Origin: Halosolutus gelatinilyticus
GTDB lineage: Archaea > Halobacteriota > Halobacteria > Halobacteriales > Natrialbaceae
Assembly (NCBI RefSeq): GCF_023028105.1
Contig: NZ_CP095491.1
Coordinates: 3,534,001 to 3,598,000, forward strand
Direction: 5' to 3'
DNA length: 64,000 bases
Below the pieces are notes generated by a model that did no database searches, had not been told where the DNA came from, and saw only the letters and a program-made list of their open reading frames with translations. A program made the translations under genes and the position numbers. The first letter of the stretch is position 1. The number at the start of each line of letters is the position of its first letter. Positions 44,054 through 53,212 of the stretch are shown here, in pieces.

Positions 44054-45175
44054 TTACCGAACCGCTCGCGTCGCCCCGTCGATGATCTCGAGCGCTTCTT
44101 TCAGCTCCTCGGTGCTCGTCGCGTACGAGAGCCGGGCGTACCCCTCGCCGTTCGCGCCGAAGGCGTCTCCGGGGACGACGATGACGTTCCGATCGAGCAC
44201 TTCCTCGCACCAGCCGTCGGGAACCTTCGGCATGACGTAGAACGCGCCCTGGGGAGTCGGCACGTCGAGGCCGGCGTCCTCGAGTCCGTCGAGGACGACG
44301 TCGCGGCGTCGTTCGAAGGCGTCGACCATCTCCCGGACCGGTTCCTGGGGCCCCGTCAGCGCCGCCTCGGCGGCGTACTGGGCGGGCGCGGAGGCGCAGG
44401 CCTGGGCGTACTGGTGGACCCGGAGCATGCGCTCGATCCGGCGGTTCGAGCCGACGACCCAACCGAGTCGCCAGCCGGTCATCGAGTAGGTCTTGGAACA
44501 TGCGCTCACGACGACGACGTTGTCGGTCTCGGCGAACTCCAGGGGCGAGCGGTGCTCGCCCTCGAAGACGATGTGTTCGTACACCTCGTCGGAGAGACAG
44601 AGGACGTCGTGCTCGTCGGCGATGCGGGCGAACTCGCGCACGTCGTCCTCGTGCTGGACGGCGCCGGTCGGGTTCGCGGGGCTGTTGACGACGAACAGCG
44701 CCGTGTCGTCGGTGATGGCTTCCTCGACCGTCGCGGGGTCCAGCGTCAGATCGTCGCGCAGCGGGACGGGTTTCGGCGTTCCGCCCGCGATCCGCGTCAG
44801 GGCGTCGTAGGAGACGAAGCCGGGATCGGGGAAGATCACCTCCTGGCCCGGATCGACGTGGGCCTCGATCGCCAGGTGCAGCGCTTCGCTCCCGCCCGAG
44901 GTGGCGATCACGTCCGCCGGATCGACCGCGACGCCGTAGTCGCGGTCGTACTTCGCGCTGATCGCCTCCCGAAGCGTTAGGGTCCCCTTGTTCGATGTGT
45001 AGGCGTCGGTCCGTTCGCTCTCGATCGCCTCGATCGCGCCCCGGCGGGCGTGTTGGGGCGTCGGAAAGTCGGGTTGTCCGATTCCGAGGTTGATCGCGTC
45101 CTCGTCCGCGGCTTCGAACACTTCGCGGATGCCGCTGATCGACACCTGCTCGACCCGACGTGAAAATTCCGTCAT
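44054..45175 (-). CDS. Class I/II pyridoxal-phosphate aminotransferase
   Basis: A 373-residue fold-type I aminotransferase. G-I-G-Q-P-D-F-P-T-P opens the protein, then N-S-P-A-N-P-T-G, D-E-V-Y-E-H and the PLP-binding S-A-C-S-K-T-Y-S-M-T-G-W-R-L-G with the Schiff-base Lys; an Arg for the substrate carboxylate lies in Y-A-R-L-S-Y-A. AspC/AraT-like; amino-donor specificity is not deducible. ATG 45175 is followed immediately by M-T-E-F-S-R-R-V. Confidence 0.92.
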   Translation of the reverse strand: MTEFSRRVEQVSISGIREVFEAADEDAINLGIGQPDFPTPQHARRGAIEAIESERTDAYTSNKGTLTLREAISAKYDRDYGVAVDPADVIATSGGSEALHLAIEAHVDPGQEVIFPDPGFVSYDALTRIAGGTPKPVPLRDDLTLDPATVEEAITDDTALFVVNSPANPTGAVQHEDDVREFARIADEHDVLCLSDEVYEHIVFEGEHRSPLEFAETDNVVVVSACSKTYSMTGWRLGWVVGSNRRIERMLRVHQYAQACASAPAQYAAEAALTGPQEPVREMVDAFERRRDVVLDGLEDAGLDVPTPQGAFYVMPKVPDGWCEEVLDRNVIVVPGDAFGANGEGYARLSYATSTEELKEALEIIDGATRAVR

Positions 45176-45314
45176 GCATAACAGGGTGGCGCGGATCCCG
45201 ATAACTCTTGATGTCCCGGTACCGCGATCCCCTCCGCACCGTCGGCGACTTTCGCCAACGTGTTGATCATTCTGCCAAAACGGATATACCGGTTCGCTGG
45301 CTTCTCCCTTCGTA

Positions 45315-45968
45315 ATGAGGACTTCTCGCCGATCGCTACTAGCCGCAGGGGGAACTGGGGCACTCGCACTGACTGCCGGCTGTCTGGATTTCGTGCTCGG
45401 CAACGGCCCGCTCGAGTTCGACGCCGAGCGCGCCGCACCGACGCCAGCGGCGCTCGAGGATACCGAGTACGAGGAGCGCGAGGTCGAGACCGGCGCGATC
45501 GACGAGACCGTCGAGGTCGGTGTCGAACGGGAGGTTCGGGCGAGCTACTGGGCGTCTTCGTACGCGAAGGCGATCGAATACGAGGGCGAAGCTCGCGAGG
45601 CGGGCGTGTTCGCCGCCGTGTCGCTCCCGGAGATCGCCGTCGCCGACCGCTCGTTCAATCCGATCGACGACATGTCGAACGAGGAGCTACTCACGGAGTT
45701 CTTCGACCGGGTGGACGGCGGGGCAGCGATCGAGAACGTTCGACACGACGACTCGTTCACGCTCGAGATCCTCGAGGGGACGCGCGACGTCGCCGTCTTC
45801 GTCGGCGAAACGGACTTCGCCGGCGAGCGGGTCGACGTCGAACTCCAGCTGGCGACGTTCGATCACGAGGACGACAGCATCGTGTTGCTCGGGAGCTACC
45901 CCGAACTGTTCGTCGAGGAATCGGCGGCGATCGAGGTGTTGATGGAGTCCGTCGAGCATCCGGTCTGA
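45315..45968 (+). CDS. Tat lipoprotein, DUF6517-like
   Basis: A 217-residue protein with twin arginines (T-S-R-R-S-L-L-A-A) and a T-A-G-C lipobox at about residue 23. The mature domain is beta-rich and resembles haloarchaeal DUF6517: E-V-R-A-S-Y-W-A-S-S-Y and V-F-A-A-V-S-L-P segments, then L-L-G-S-Y-P-E. Anchored outside the membrane; function unknown. Confidence 0.8.
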   Translation: MRTSRRSLLAAGGTGALALTAGCLDFVLGNGPLEFDAERAAPTPAALEDTEYEEREVETGAIDETVEVGVEREVRASYWASSYAKAIEYEGEAREAGVFAAVSLPEIAVADRSFNPIDDMSNEELLTEFFDRVDGGAAIENVRHDDSFTLEILEGTRDVAVFVGETDFAGERVDVELQLATFDHEDDSIVLLGSYPELFVEESAAIEVLMESVEHPV

Positions 45969-46100
45969 GCAGCGCGTCGATCGCCGGCGCCGAGATCGAG
46001 CGTTCGGACGCCTCCCTGTGATCGGGTTCGAATCTGACGGCCGCCGGGCCGTTCGCTATCCGGATCGAACTCGAAACCGCCGATCGAAAAACGGACCGCG

Positions 46101-46967
46101 TCAGTAGAACTCGCGAACCAGGTCCATCGCGTCCTCGGGGGCGTCCTCCGGGATGTCGGACATGTTCTCCGTGACGCCGTGGAGTTCGTGGTACGGGACC
46201 GACTCGTCGTCCTGGTACATCACGCCCTGGTACTCCTTCTCGCTGTCGAGGATGACCTTCTCGGCGGCCTTGTAGTCGTTCGGGTCGTGATCCTCGTCCT
46301 CCTGAAGGTCGACCAGGTTGTCGCGGAAGTAGTCGTAGGTGTCGACGTCGTTGAAGGTGACGCAGGGGCTGAAGACGTTGACGAAGCCGAAGCCGTCGTG
46401 TTCGATCGCCTGCTGGACGATCTCCTGGTGGCGCAGCGCGTCCGAGGCGAACGACTGGGCGATGAAGGTCGCCCCGGAGGCGAGCGCGAGCGCGAGCGGG
46501 TTGACCGGCGGCTGCTTCGGCCCTTCGGGGGTCGTCGAGGTCTCGAAGTCCGATCGCGAGGTCGGCGAGGCCTGCCCCTTGGTCAGCCCGTAGATGCGGT
46601 TGTCCATGACGACGTAGGACATGTCGACGTTGCGGCGGACGGCGTGGACGAAGTGGCCGGCGCCGATCGAGTAGCCGTCGCCGTCGCCGCCGGCGACCAT
46701 GACCTCGATGTCGGGACGGGCCATCTTGACGCCGGTGCCGACCGGGAGCGCGCGGCCGTGGACCCCGTGCAGCGCGTAGCTGTGCATGTAGGTCCCGATC
46801 TTGCCGGAACAGCCGATCCCGGCGACGACGAACGTGTTGTCGGGGTCGTTGCCGGTTTCGGCTAAGGCTTTCATCATGCCGTTCATCGTCCCGAAGTCGC
46901 CGCAGCCGGGACACCACGTCGGTTGCTTGTCGGATTTGAAGTCGGTGAATCGAACGTCTGAGCTCAT
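46101..46967 (-). CDS. korB: 2-oxoacid:ferredoxin oxidoreductase beta subunit
   Basis: A 288-residue beta subunit. W-C-P-G-C-G-D near the N-terminus and a third Cys in I-G-C-S-G-K provide Fe-S cluster ligands. The ThDP motif starts G-G-D-G-D-G-Y and ends near M-D-N-R-I-Y-G-L-T-K-G. Its ATG shares one base with the alpha-subunit stop codon. With KorA it oxidises 2-oxoglutarate or another 2-oxoacid to acyl-CoA and reduces ferredoxin; the KorAB assignment over pyruvate is from the two-subunit form typical of haloarchaea. Confidence 0.9.
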   Translation of the reverse strand: MSSDVRFTDFKSDKQPTWCPGCGDFGTMNGMMKALAETGNDPDNTFVVAGIGCSGKIGTYMHSYALHGVHGRALPVGTGVKMARPDIEVMVAGGDGDGYSIGAGHFVHAVRRNVDMSYVVMDNRIYGLTKGQASPTSRSDFETSTTPEGPKQPPVNPLALALASGATFIAQSFASDALRHQEIVQQAIEHDGFGFVNVFSPCVTFNDVDTYDYFRDNLVDLQEDEDHDPNDYKAAEKVILDSEKEYQGVMYQDDESVPYHELHGVTENMSDIPEDAPEDAMDLVREFY

Positions 46968-48721
46968 TAGGCAGGCACCTCTGCTGCGAGTTGTTCGGTG
47001 ATCTCTTCGGCGAGTTCGTCCGCCTTGAAGCGGACGCCGGTATACTTGTTGATGCGCTTGACGCGGGTAAGGGTGTCGTGCTCGAGGAGGTCCGCGAACT
47101 GACCGGTCGCGTTACACTCGACGACGATCACGTCCGCCGCGGCCTCGATCTCCTCGCTCAAGTCCGGTCGCGGGAAGATGTACGGCACCGAGATCACGCG
47201 GACGTCGACGCCCTCGTCCTCGAGGTAGCCGAGGGCTTCGACGAGCGCGCCCTCGTTCGATCCCCACGAGACGACGAGGTTCTCCGCGTCGGGATCGCCG
47301 AACTCGCGGTAGTCCCATTCCTCTCGCTCCTGGGCGGTCTCGACCTTGCGGTAGCGCTTGTCGACCTGCTGGACGCGCTCGCCCTGGTCCTCGGTCCGGC
47401 GGCCCAGTTCGTCGTGCTCGAGCCCGGTCGACATGTGCGCGCCGTCGATCGTGCCGGGGATCGCGCGCGGGCTGACCCCGTCGTCGGTGACGGCGTGGGC
47501 GCGGAATCGGCCCTGCTCGTCGAGCCACTCGTCGACCTCGTCCTGATCGACGAGTTTGCCGCGATCGATCTCGACCGCGTCCATGTCGAACTCCTCCGGC
47601 GGGAACGTCTGCTCGGTGACGGACATCGCGAGGTCGGAGACGAGGAAGACCGGCGTCTGGTACTTCTCGGCTAGGTTGAACGCCTCGATGGTCTTCCAGA
47701 AGCACTCGGTGATCGAGGTCGGAGCGACGACGAACCGCGGAACCTCGCCGTGGCCGCCGTACAGCGTTAGGTTGAGGTCGCCTTGCTCTTGCTTCGTCGG
47801 CATCCCCGTCGAGGGGCCGGAGCGCTGGACGTCGCAGATGACCAGCGGCGTCTCGCTGGTCGCGACCAGGCCGAACGTCTCGGTCATGAGGTCGATCCCC
47901 GCGCCGGACGTGGCGGTCATCGATCGAGCCCCGGCGCGTGCGGCGCCGAGGGACATGTTGATCGCCGAGAGTTCGTCTTCGGCCTGGACGACGTGGCCGC
48001 CGTAGTCCTCGAGCCGTCCGGTCAGGTACTCCATGATCGACGTCGCGGGCGTGATGGGGTAGCCGGCGTAGAACCGACAGCCCGCGGCGATCGCACCCAT
48101 GCCGATCGCCTCGTTGCCGTTCAGCAGGACGTAATCGTTATCGGTCGTCTCGAGGTTGTAGCCGAGGTGGTCGAGGTCGTAGTTCTCCTCGACGTGCTCC
48201 TGGCCGAGACGGGCGGCTTCCTTGTTGTTCTCGACGATCTTCGAGCCCTTGCCGCCGAAGCGCTTCTCCAGGGCCTCGTCCAGGTACTCGACGTCGAAGC
48301 CGGTGATCGCGCAGGCCGCGCCGAGCGCGACGATGTTGCGCATGATCGCGCCGCCGGCGTCCTCGGCGAGCGATTTCAGCGGGACGTCGACCGCCGTCAT
48401 CTCGTCAGGGATCTCGGCCTCCCAGGAGCGCTCGCCGTCGTAGATGATCGCGCTCCCCTCGTGGAGTTCGTCGAGATTTTCGTCGATCGTCCGCTGTGTC
48501 AGGGCGACGAGGATGTCCAGCCGATCGACGACGCTCTGGACGTCGTCGACCGAGGTCCGGATCTTGTATGCGGTGTACCCGCCCCTGATGCGCGATGCGA
48601 AGTCTTTCGACGTGTAGACGTGCCGTCCGGCTCGGGACAGTGCCTGAGCGAAAATCTTTCCGGTGGAGTCGATTCCGTCTCCGGCCTCGCCTCCGATCGC
48701 CCAGTTGAGATCCTCAGCCAT
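46967..48721 (-). CDS. korA: 2-oxoacid:ferredoxin oxidoreductase alpha(gamma-fused) subunit
   Basis: A 584-residue subunit. Residues 1-195 are the fused gamma domain (G-G-E-A-G-D-G-I-D-S-T-G). The alpha domain begins near N-E-A-I-G-M-G-A-I-A-A-G, with Y-P-I-T-P-A-T-S-I-M-E-Y and R-S-G-P-S-T-G-M-P-T-K-Q-E-Q. ATG 48721 chosen; an in-frame start eight codons upstream is possible. Operon with korB by one-base overlap. Divergent from the flavin reductase gene at 48873. Confidence 0.92.
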   Translation of the reverse strand: MAEDLNWAIGGEAGDGIDSTGKIFAQALSRAGRHVYTSKDFASRIRGGYTAYKIRTSVDDVQSVVDRLDILVALTQRTIDENLDELHEGSAIIYDGERSWEAEIPDEMTAVDVPLKSLAEDAGGAIMRNIVALGAACAITGFDVEYLDEALEKRFGGKGSKIVENNKEAARLGQEHVEENYDLDHLGYNLETTDNDYVLLNGNEAIGMGAIAAGCRFYAGYPITPATSIMEYLTGRLEDYGGHVVQAEDELSAINMSLGAARAGARSMTATSGAGIDLMTETFGLVATSETPLVICDVQRSGPSTGMPTKQEQGDLNLTLYGGHGEVPRFVVAPTSITECFWKTIEAFNLAEKYQTPVFLVSDLAMSVTEQTFPPEEFDMDAVEIDRGKLVDQDEVDEWLDEQGRFRAHAVTDDGVSPRAIPGTIDGAHMSTGLEHDELGRRTEDQGERVQQVDKRYRKVETAQEREEWDYREFGDPDAENLVVSWGSNEGALVEALGYLEDEGVDVRVISVPYIFPRPDLSEEIEAAADVIVVECNATGQFADLLEHDTLTRVKRINKYTGVRFKADELAEEITEQLAAEVPA

Positions 48722-48872
48722 GTTAGGGCGGAACTTGCCTTCCACGTATGAAAAGGCTTCTGAAACCCCCGCCGGACCACCGTTTCACCGGCTGAAATTG
48801 TTACTCGACGGCGAATTATTCTCCAGCGGGTAAACGGAATTCCTTTTCACGCGCGCCCCGAACCGATCCGAC

Positions 48873-49538
48873 ATGAACGGAACGCCAGTTGCCGTCGAAT
48901 CGGTCCGCGAGGTGGGGCCGGACACCATCGCACTCGAACTCGAAACGCCCGGCGATTTCGACGCGCTTCCGGGCCAGTTCGTCCTCCTGCGGGCCGCTCC
49001 CGGAGTCGACGATCAGACGGCCGCCGACGAGGACGACGTCGTCATGCGACACTACACGCTGTCGTCGCCCTCGGTCGACGAGACGTTCGAACTCACCGTC
49101 GGCATCGACCCCGACGGCGAACTCTCGCCGTGGCTCGCGGACCTGGACGGCGGCGAGACGGTCCACGTCGAGGGGCCGTTCGGCACGATCACCTACGAGC
49201 GCGATCGAGATGTCGTCGCGGTCGCCGGCGGCCCGGGCGTCGGCCCCGCCGTCGCGATCGCCGAGGCGGCCCACGACGCGGGCTACGACGCGACCGTCGT
49301 CTACCAGGACGACGACCCGGCTCACGTCGATCGACTCGAGGCGATCGAGGAAGAGGGCGTCGCGGTCGAGATTATCGGCGCGGACGCCGACGACGAACTG
49401 GCCGAGGCGATCGCCTCTCACCACGGCGAGGGACAGGTCTACGCGTTCGGCTTCGAGGACTTCGTCAGAGCCGTCGCGGACGCGATCGACGACGCCGGCG
49501 GCGACTCGGACGAAGCGCTGATCGAAAACTTCGGCTAG
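48873..49538 (+). CDS. Ferredoxin reductase-type FAD/NAD(P)-binding oxidoreductase
   Basis: A 221-residue FNR-like protein. The FAD motif is R-H-Y-T-L-S-S-P, G-P-F-G ends the flavin domain, and the nucleotide-binding domain starts G-G-P-G-V-G-P-A. The C-terminus E-N-F-G resembles the NAD(P)-side tail of such reductases. It could transfer electrons between ferredoxin, made by the divergent KorAB, and NAD(P); that link is an inference from position. Confidence 0.85.
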   Translation: MNGTPVAVESVREVGPDTIALELETPGDFDALPGQFVLLRAAPGVDDQTAADEDDVVMRHYTLSSPSVDETFELTVGIDPDGELSPWLADLDGGETVHVEGPFGTITYERDRDVVAVAGGPGVGPAVAIAEAAHDAGYDATVVYQDDDPAHVDRLEAIEEEGVAVEIIGADADDELAEAIASHHGEGQVYAFGFEDFVRAVADAIDDAGGDSDEALIENFG

Positions 49539-49601
49539 ATCACTGCGACAGGCTCGTCGAATTGGCGGGAAGACGATGAGGTTGCGGTCCTGAGTACACC
49601 A

Positions 49602-49733
49602 CGAAAGCCCCCGTCGTCGAGCGGATGCACGTTTTCGCTCAACGGTAGCCCCTTTCAGTCACCCATATCGGCTGGTCGGTCAAGCCGCCGCGGGCGGGGC
49701 TGAAAGGGGCCAAGGGCTTTCGAGGTGTTCGCG
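49602..49733. repeat. Haloarchaeal GAAAGCCC-type interspersed element, copy 2
   Basis: It begins ACGAAAGCCCC and ends AAGGGCTTTCGAGGTGTTC, giving near-inverted ends GAAAGCCC/GGGCTTTC. Inside is a perfect 11-bp inverted repeat, GCCCCTTTCAG (49648-49658) and CTGAAAGGGGC (49700-49710), around a GC-rich core. The same word order, more worn, occurs at 32423-32590. It fills much of the gap after the flavin reductase gene. Confidence 0.6.
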
Positions 49734-49834
49734 CCGTGAATCGGTGTTTTCGAACCAGATGCACTGAGGGTCCCAGGTTGCTCTGATGGTCGCAAGCACA
49801 GCACCTACGCTTGTACGCGCGCAGAAGTCACACC

Positions 49835-50206
49835 ATGGTGGAAGAAGACCTCGAATTAGAGCGGGATATGGGCGAGGCGACGATCGTCTACGACGAACCG
49901 GACGAAGGAACGGTTCGGAAGACGGTTCCGAACGAGCACATCGCGTACTTCCAGGACCACTGGATCATCAAGACCGACGAGGACGAGGAGGGCAACGACA
50001 TCGTTCGACGGATCCCCTCGAAGCGGGTTCACTACGTCGAACGTTCGGTCGAGGAGTTCCAGGAAGAAGTCGAGACGCTGGTCGATCGGGTGCAGTCGTT
50101 CGCCAGTTCGCTCCAGACGAAGATCCCCGTCGGCGGCGGGGACGAGGACGATCGCGTCGAACCCCACCGGATCGACGTCGATCGGGGCGAACCGGACGAG
50201 CGCTGA
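49835..50206 (+). CDS. Hypothetical acidic protein
   Basis: A 123-residue, very acidic soluble protein. It has a strand-rich first half (E-A-T-I-V-Y-D-E-P, then H-I-A-Y-F-Q-D-H-W-I-I-K) and a C-terminal helix S-V-E-E-F-Q-E-E-V-E-T-L-V, then a charged tail. A downstream start was preferred to one at 49811. No family recognised; convergent with the epimerase gene. Confidence 0.7.
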   Translation: MVEEDLELERDMGEATIVYDEPDEGTVRKTVPNEHIAYFQDHWIIKTDEDEEGNDIVRRIPSKRVHYVERSVEEFQEEVETLVDRVQSFASSLQTKIPVGGGDEDDRVEPHRIDVDRGEPDER

Positions 50207-50212
50207 TCGGCC

Positions 50213-50596
50213 TCAGTGTTCGACGAACTCGACGAGGATGCCGCCGGTGTCTGTGGGATGGAGGAACGCGACGGTGTGGCCCCACGCGCCGGGCCGCGGT
50301 TCCTCGTCGATCAACCGCACGTCGTGGTCGCGGGCGGTTTCGAGCGCACCCTCGACGTCGTCGGTCGCGAGCGCGAGGTGGTGGATGCCTGAGCCGTTGT
50401 TCTCGAGATACCGGGAGATGGTCCCCGTTTCGAGCGGCTCGAGCAGTTCGAAGTAGCCGTTTCCGCAGTCGAGAAAGACGACGCGCATGCCGTTGAACTC
50501 CTCCTCGTGGGCCACCTCGAGTCCGAAGAGGTCGGCGTACAGGTCGGCGAGTTCTCGCGCGTCGTCGGTCGCGATGCCGGCGTGATCGAAGTGCAT
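50213..50596 (-). CDS. mce: Methylmalonyl-CoA epimerase (VOC fold)
   Basis: A 127-residue vicinal-oxygen-chelate protein. F-D-H-A-G-I-A-T-D at the start, L-E-P-L-E-T-G-T, then I-H-H-L-A-L-A-T-D and V-E-F-V-E-H at the end supply the His/Glu metal ligands of the epimerase family. It interconverts R- and S-methylmalonyl-CoA in propionyl-CoA metabolism. A GTG one codon earlier is an alternative start. Confidence 0.88.
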   Translation of the reverse strand: MHFDHAGIATDDARELADLYADLFGLEVAHEEEFNGMRVVFLDCGNGYFELLEPLETGTISRYLENNGSGIHHLALATDDVEGALETARDHDVRLIDEEPRPGAWGHTVAFLHPTDTGGILVEFVEH

Positions 50597-50706
50597 CACG
50601 CGTGAGTCCTCGAGGGAGGGGCGTTACTGTTTTGGTCGATCGGGACGGATTCGGTCGCCGCTCCGGCGGGGCGCGATCGACGGGCGAACCCAACCGAGAC
50701 GATCGC

Positions 50707-51537
50707 TCACCGCAGTCCCAGTTTGACGGCCAGTCGATCCCAGAGGCCGCCGATATCGCCGATGTCGCGCATCTCCTCGCCCGACAGCTCGAAGTCGAAC
50801 ACGTCCGCGTTCGCCTCGATGTGCTCGCGGCTCGACGCCTTCGGGATCGCCGCGACGAACGGTTGCTGGAGGAGCCACCGCAGCGCGACCTGCGCGGCGG
50901 ACTTGCCGTGAGCGGCGCCGATCTCGGCGAGCCGATCGTCGCCCGGGACGGCGCCCGCAGCGAGCGGGCTGTACGCGGTCAGGCAGATCCCGTGCTCGAT
51001 GCAGTATTCGAGGAGGTCCGTCTGGTGGTGGTAGGGGTGGTACTTGACCTGGTTCGCGACGATCGGCGTCTCCGAGAGGGTTCGAGCCCGATGGAGCTGG
51101 TCCACCGAGAAGTTACTGACCCCGACGTGGTCGACGACGCTCTCGTCTTGTAGCTCGTTCATCGCGCGGATCGTTTCCTCGAGGGGCGTGTGCGATCGCG
51201 GCGCGTGGATCAGGAGTAGATCGACGGCGTCGAGACCCAGGCGATCGAGGCTCGCTCGGGTCGATTCGAGGGCGGCGTCGTAGGCGAGGTTGTCTGTGTC
51301 GATCTTGGTCGTGACGAACACGGCCTCGCGGGGGACGTCGCTCGTCGCGAGCGCGTCGCCGACCGCGTCCTCGTTGTCGTACATCTGAGCGGTGTCGACG
51401 TGGCGGTAACCGACCTCGAGCGCCGTCTCGACCGCGCGGCGACACTCGTCGCCGGTCATCCGGGCCGTGCCGAAGCCGAGCGCCGGAATTTCGGCGCCGT
51501 CTGTGGTCACGGTCTCCAGTTCGGGTCCGGTACTCAC
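50707..51537 (-). CDS. Aldo/keto reductase
   Basis: A 276-residue AKR. The catalytic tetrad is visible: Asp and Tyr in H-V-D-T-A-Q-M-Y, Lys in V-T-T-K-I-D, His in L-L-L-I-H-A-P. The NADPH-binding end contains I-P-K-A-S-S-R-E-H-I. I chose the GTG at 51537, which leaves the usual short lead before the first strand; the longer upstream frame to 51651 overlaps the promoter of the divergent glycosyltransferase. Confidence 0.9.
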   Translation of the reverse strand: MSTGPELETVTTDGAEIPALGFGTARMTGDECRRAVETALEVGYRHVDTAQMYDNEDAVGDALATSDVPREAVFVTTKIDTDNLAYDAALESTRASLDRLGLDAVDLLLIHAPRSHTPLEETIRAMNELQDESVVDHVGVSNFSVDQLHRARTLSETPIVANQVKYHPYHHQTDLLEYCIEHGICLTAYSPLAAGAVPGDDRLAEIGAAHGKSAAQVALRWLLQQPFVAAIPKASSREHIEANADVFDFELSGEEMRDIGDIGGLWDRLAVKLGLR

Positions 51538-51692
51538 GACCGACCCTTCGTCCTCGATCGGATTTGAGTATTGGGGGCGTTCGACGACCCCCGAGCGATC
51601 CGCTGGTGCCGTACCGGTTTCCTCGAGGTAACCACCCCGCGTAACTTTCAACTTGCTATCACTATTGCCCCGCGTCGGTGCTCCGGTCGGGT

Positions 51693-53183
51693 ATGGACAC
51701 CACCCTTCCCCGGAACGTCGCGGCCGAAGACGATGCTCCGCGTTCGTACGTCTCCCCCGACGGCGGCCTCGAGCCGACCGATATCACCGCCGACGAGTCG
51801 CCGTCGGCCGACGACCGCCGCCGACCCGCGGTCGGCATCGTGGCCGCGGGCGAGGAGCCCGAGTCGGTTTACCGGACGATCCTTCGAGCGGCCGAACAGG
51901 GGTTCGCGGTCTACCTCATCGCGGTCGATCCCGACTCCGAACCCGGTCGCCTCGCCGCCCGCCTCGGCGCCGCGGTCGTCGAACCCCGCACCGTCGCCGC
52001 GAGCCGGCTCGAGTTCGAGGCGGCCCTCTTCGCGGCGGCGTATATCGACGGCCGCTCCGGGATCATCTTCCAGCGGGAGGGGTGTCCGCGGATCGACTAC
52101 GAGCGAACCCTGGGAGCGTTCGTCCCGGGCCGGTTCGAGACCGACGCGATTCCGGAGGCGCGGCCGGTCGTCGACCGCCGCCCGCGCGTTCTCGCGGCGA
52201 TCCCCGCGTACAACGCGGCGGAGACGATCGGCTCGGTCGTCCGGGAAGCGACCACGCACGCGGATCAGGTTCTCGTCGTCGACGACGGGAGCGACGACGC
52301 CACGGCCGAGCGCGCCGAGGGGGCCGGTGCGCTCGTCGTCCGTCACGATCGCAACCGCGGCTACGGCGGCGCTCTCCAAACTATCTTCGCGGAGGGACGA
52401 ACGCTCGCGGCCGACCACCTCGTGACCCTGGACGCCGACGGGCAACACGATCCGGCGTCCATCGCGACGCTCGTCGAGGCCCAGGAGTCGAGCGGCGCCG
52501 AGATCGTCATCGGGAGCCGATTCGCGGACGATTCGAAGACGCGGATGCCGCGGGTCCGCTCGCTCGGACTCGGCGTCATTAACCTCCTCACGAACGCGAG
52601 CCTGGGACGATTCCGGCCGCGCACGTGGGTTCGGGACACCCAGAGCGGCTTCCGATCATACACGTGGGAGGCCGTCGACTCCCTCGCGACGACCGCCGAC
52701 CTGGGCAGCGGAATGGGCGCGAGCACGGACATCATTTACCACGCCCATCGCGCGGGATTCGACTTCGAGGAGATCGGAATCACCATCGACTACGACGTCG
52801 AGCACGGCAGCTCCCAGGGCGCGCTCTCCCACGGTACCGGACTCGTGTGGAACATTCTCGGCCACCTCGAGTGGACGCACCCCCTGCTCGTGCTGGGGCT
52901 TCCGGGAACGCTCCTCGCTGCACTCGGCACGTCGATCGCCGTCGGGTCGATCGAACAGCTGTCCGCCGCGCAGGTGCCGGCGATTTCGATACTCGCGCCA
53001 GCTGCGTTCGCGTTCGCCGGGGTAACGATGGTCCTATTCGCGCTGTTCGTCCACGCAATGAACACGCACCCGTCGCTTCGATCGACTCCGTATCGGGAAC
53101 GCTCGGAGCGCGTCCGAAATCGGGAGGACTCATCCGAAGGCGCTCTCGTCGGCGCGACGGTCGCGTTCGACGGGCGACCATGA
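51693..53183 (+). CDS. GT2 glycosyltransferase with extra N-terminal domain and C-terminal membrane helices
   Basis: A 496-residue protein. Residues 40-150 form an additional Rossmann-like domain (V-G-I-V-A-A-G-E-E, then F-A-V-Y-L-I-A-V-D) that resembles a degenerate second glycosyltransferase or nucleotide-binding fold. The GT2 domain starts at about 155 with L-A-A-I-P-A-Y-N-A-A-E-T-I and has V-V-D-D-G-S-D-D and L-D-A-D-G-Q-H-D, as in DPM/AglD-like enzymes. Two hydrophobic helices end the protein (about 410-435 and 450-480). It may charge dolichyl phosphate or extend a lipid-linked glycan. First gene of the surface-glycan cluster. Confidence 0.9.
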   Translation: MDTTLPRNVAAEDDAPRSYVSPDGGLEPTDITADESPSADDRRRPAVGIVAAGEEPESVYRTILRAAEQGFAVYLIAVDPDSEPGRLAARLGAAVVEPRTVAASRLEFEAALFAAAYIDGRSGIIFQREGCPRIDYERTLGAFVPGRFETDAIPEARPVVDRRPRVLAAIPAYNAAETIGSVVREATTHADQVLVVDDGSDDATAERAEGAGALVVRHDRNRGYGGALQTIFAEGRTLAADHLVTLDADGQHDPASIATLVEAQESSGAEIVIGSRFADDSKTRMPRVRSLGLGVINLLTNASLGRFRPRTWVRDTQSGFRSYTWEAVDSLATTADLGSGMGASTDIIYHAHRAGFDFEEIGITIDYDVEHGSSQGALSHGTGLVWNILGHLEWTHPLLVLGLPGTLLAALGTSIAVGSIEQLSAAQVPAISILAPAAFAFAGVTMVLFALFVHAMNTHPSLRSTPYRERSERVRNREDSSEGALVGATVAFDGRP

Positions 53184-53212
53184 GAGGGGTCGCCGCGACG
53201 GGCGAACCGCTC

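Noticed and set aside
46010..46050. GGGTTCGAATCTGAC, like a tRNA T arm
   Set aside because: No matching acceptor, D or anticodon arms can be folded around it.
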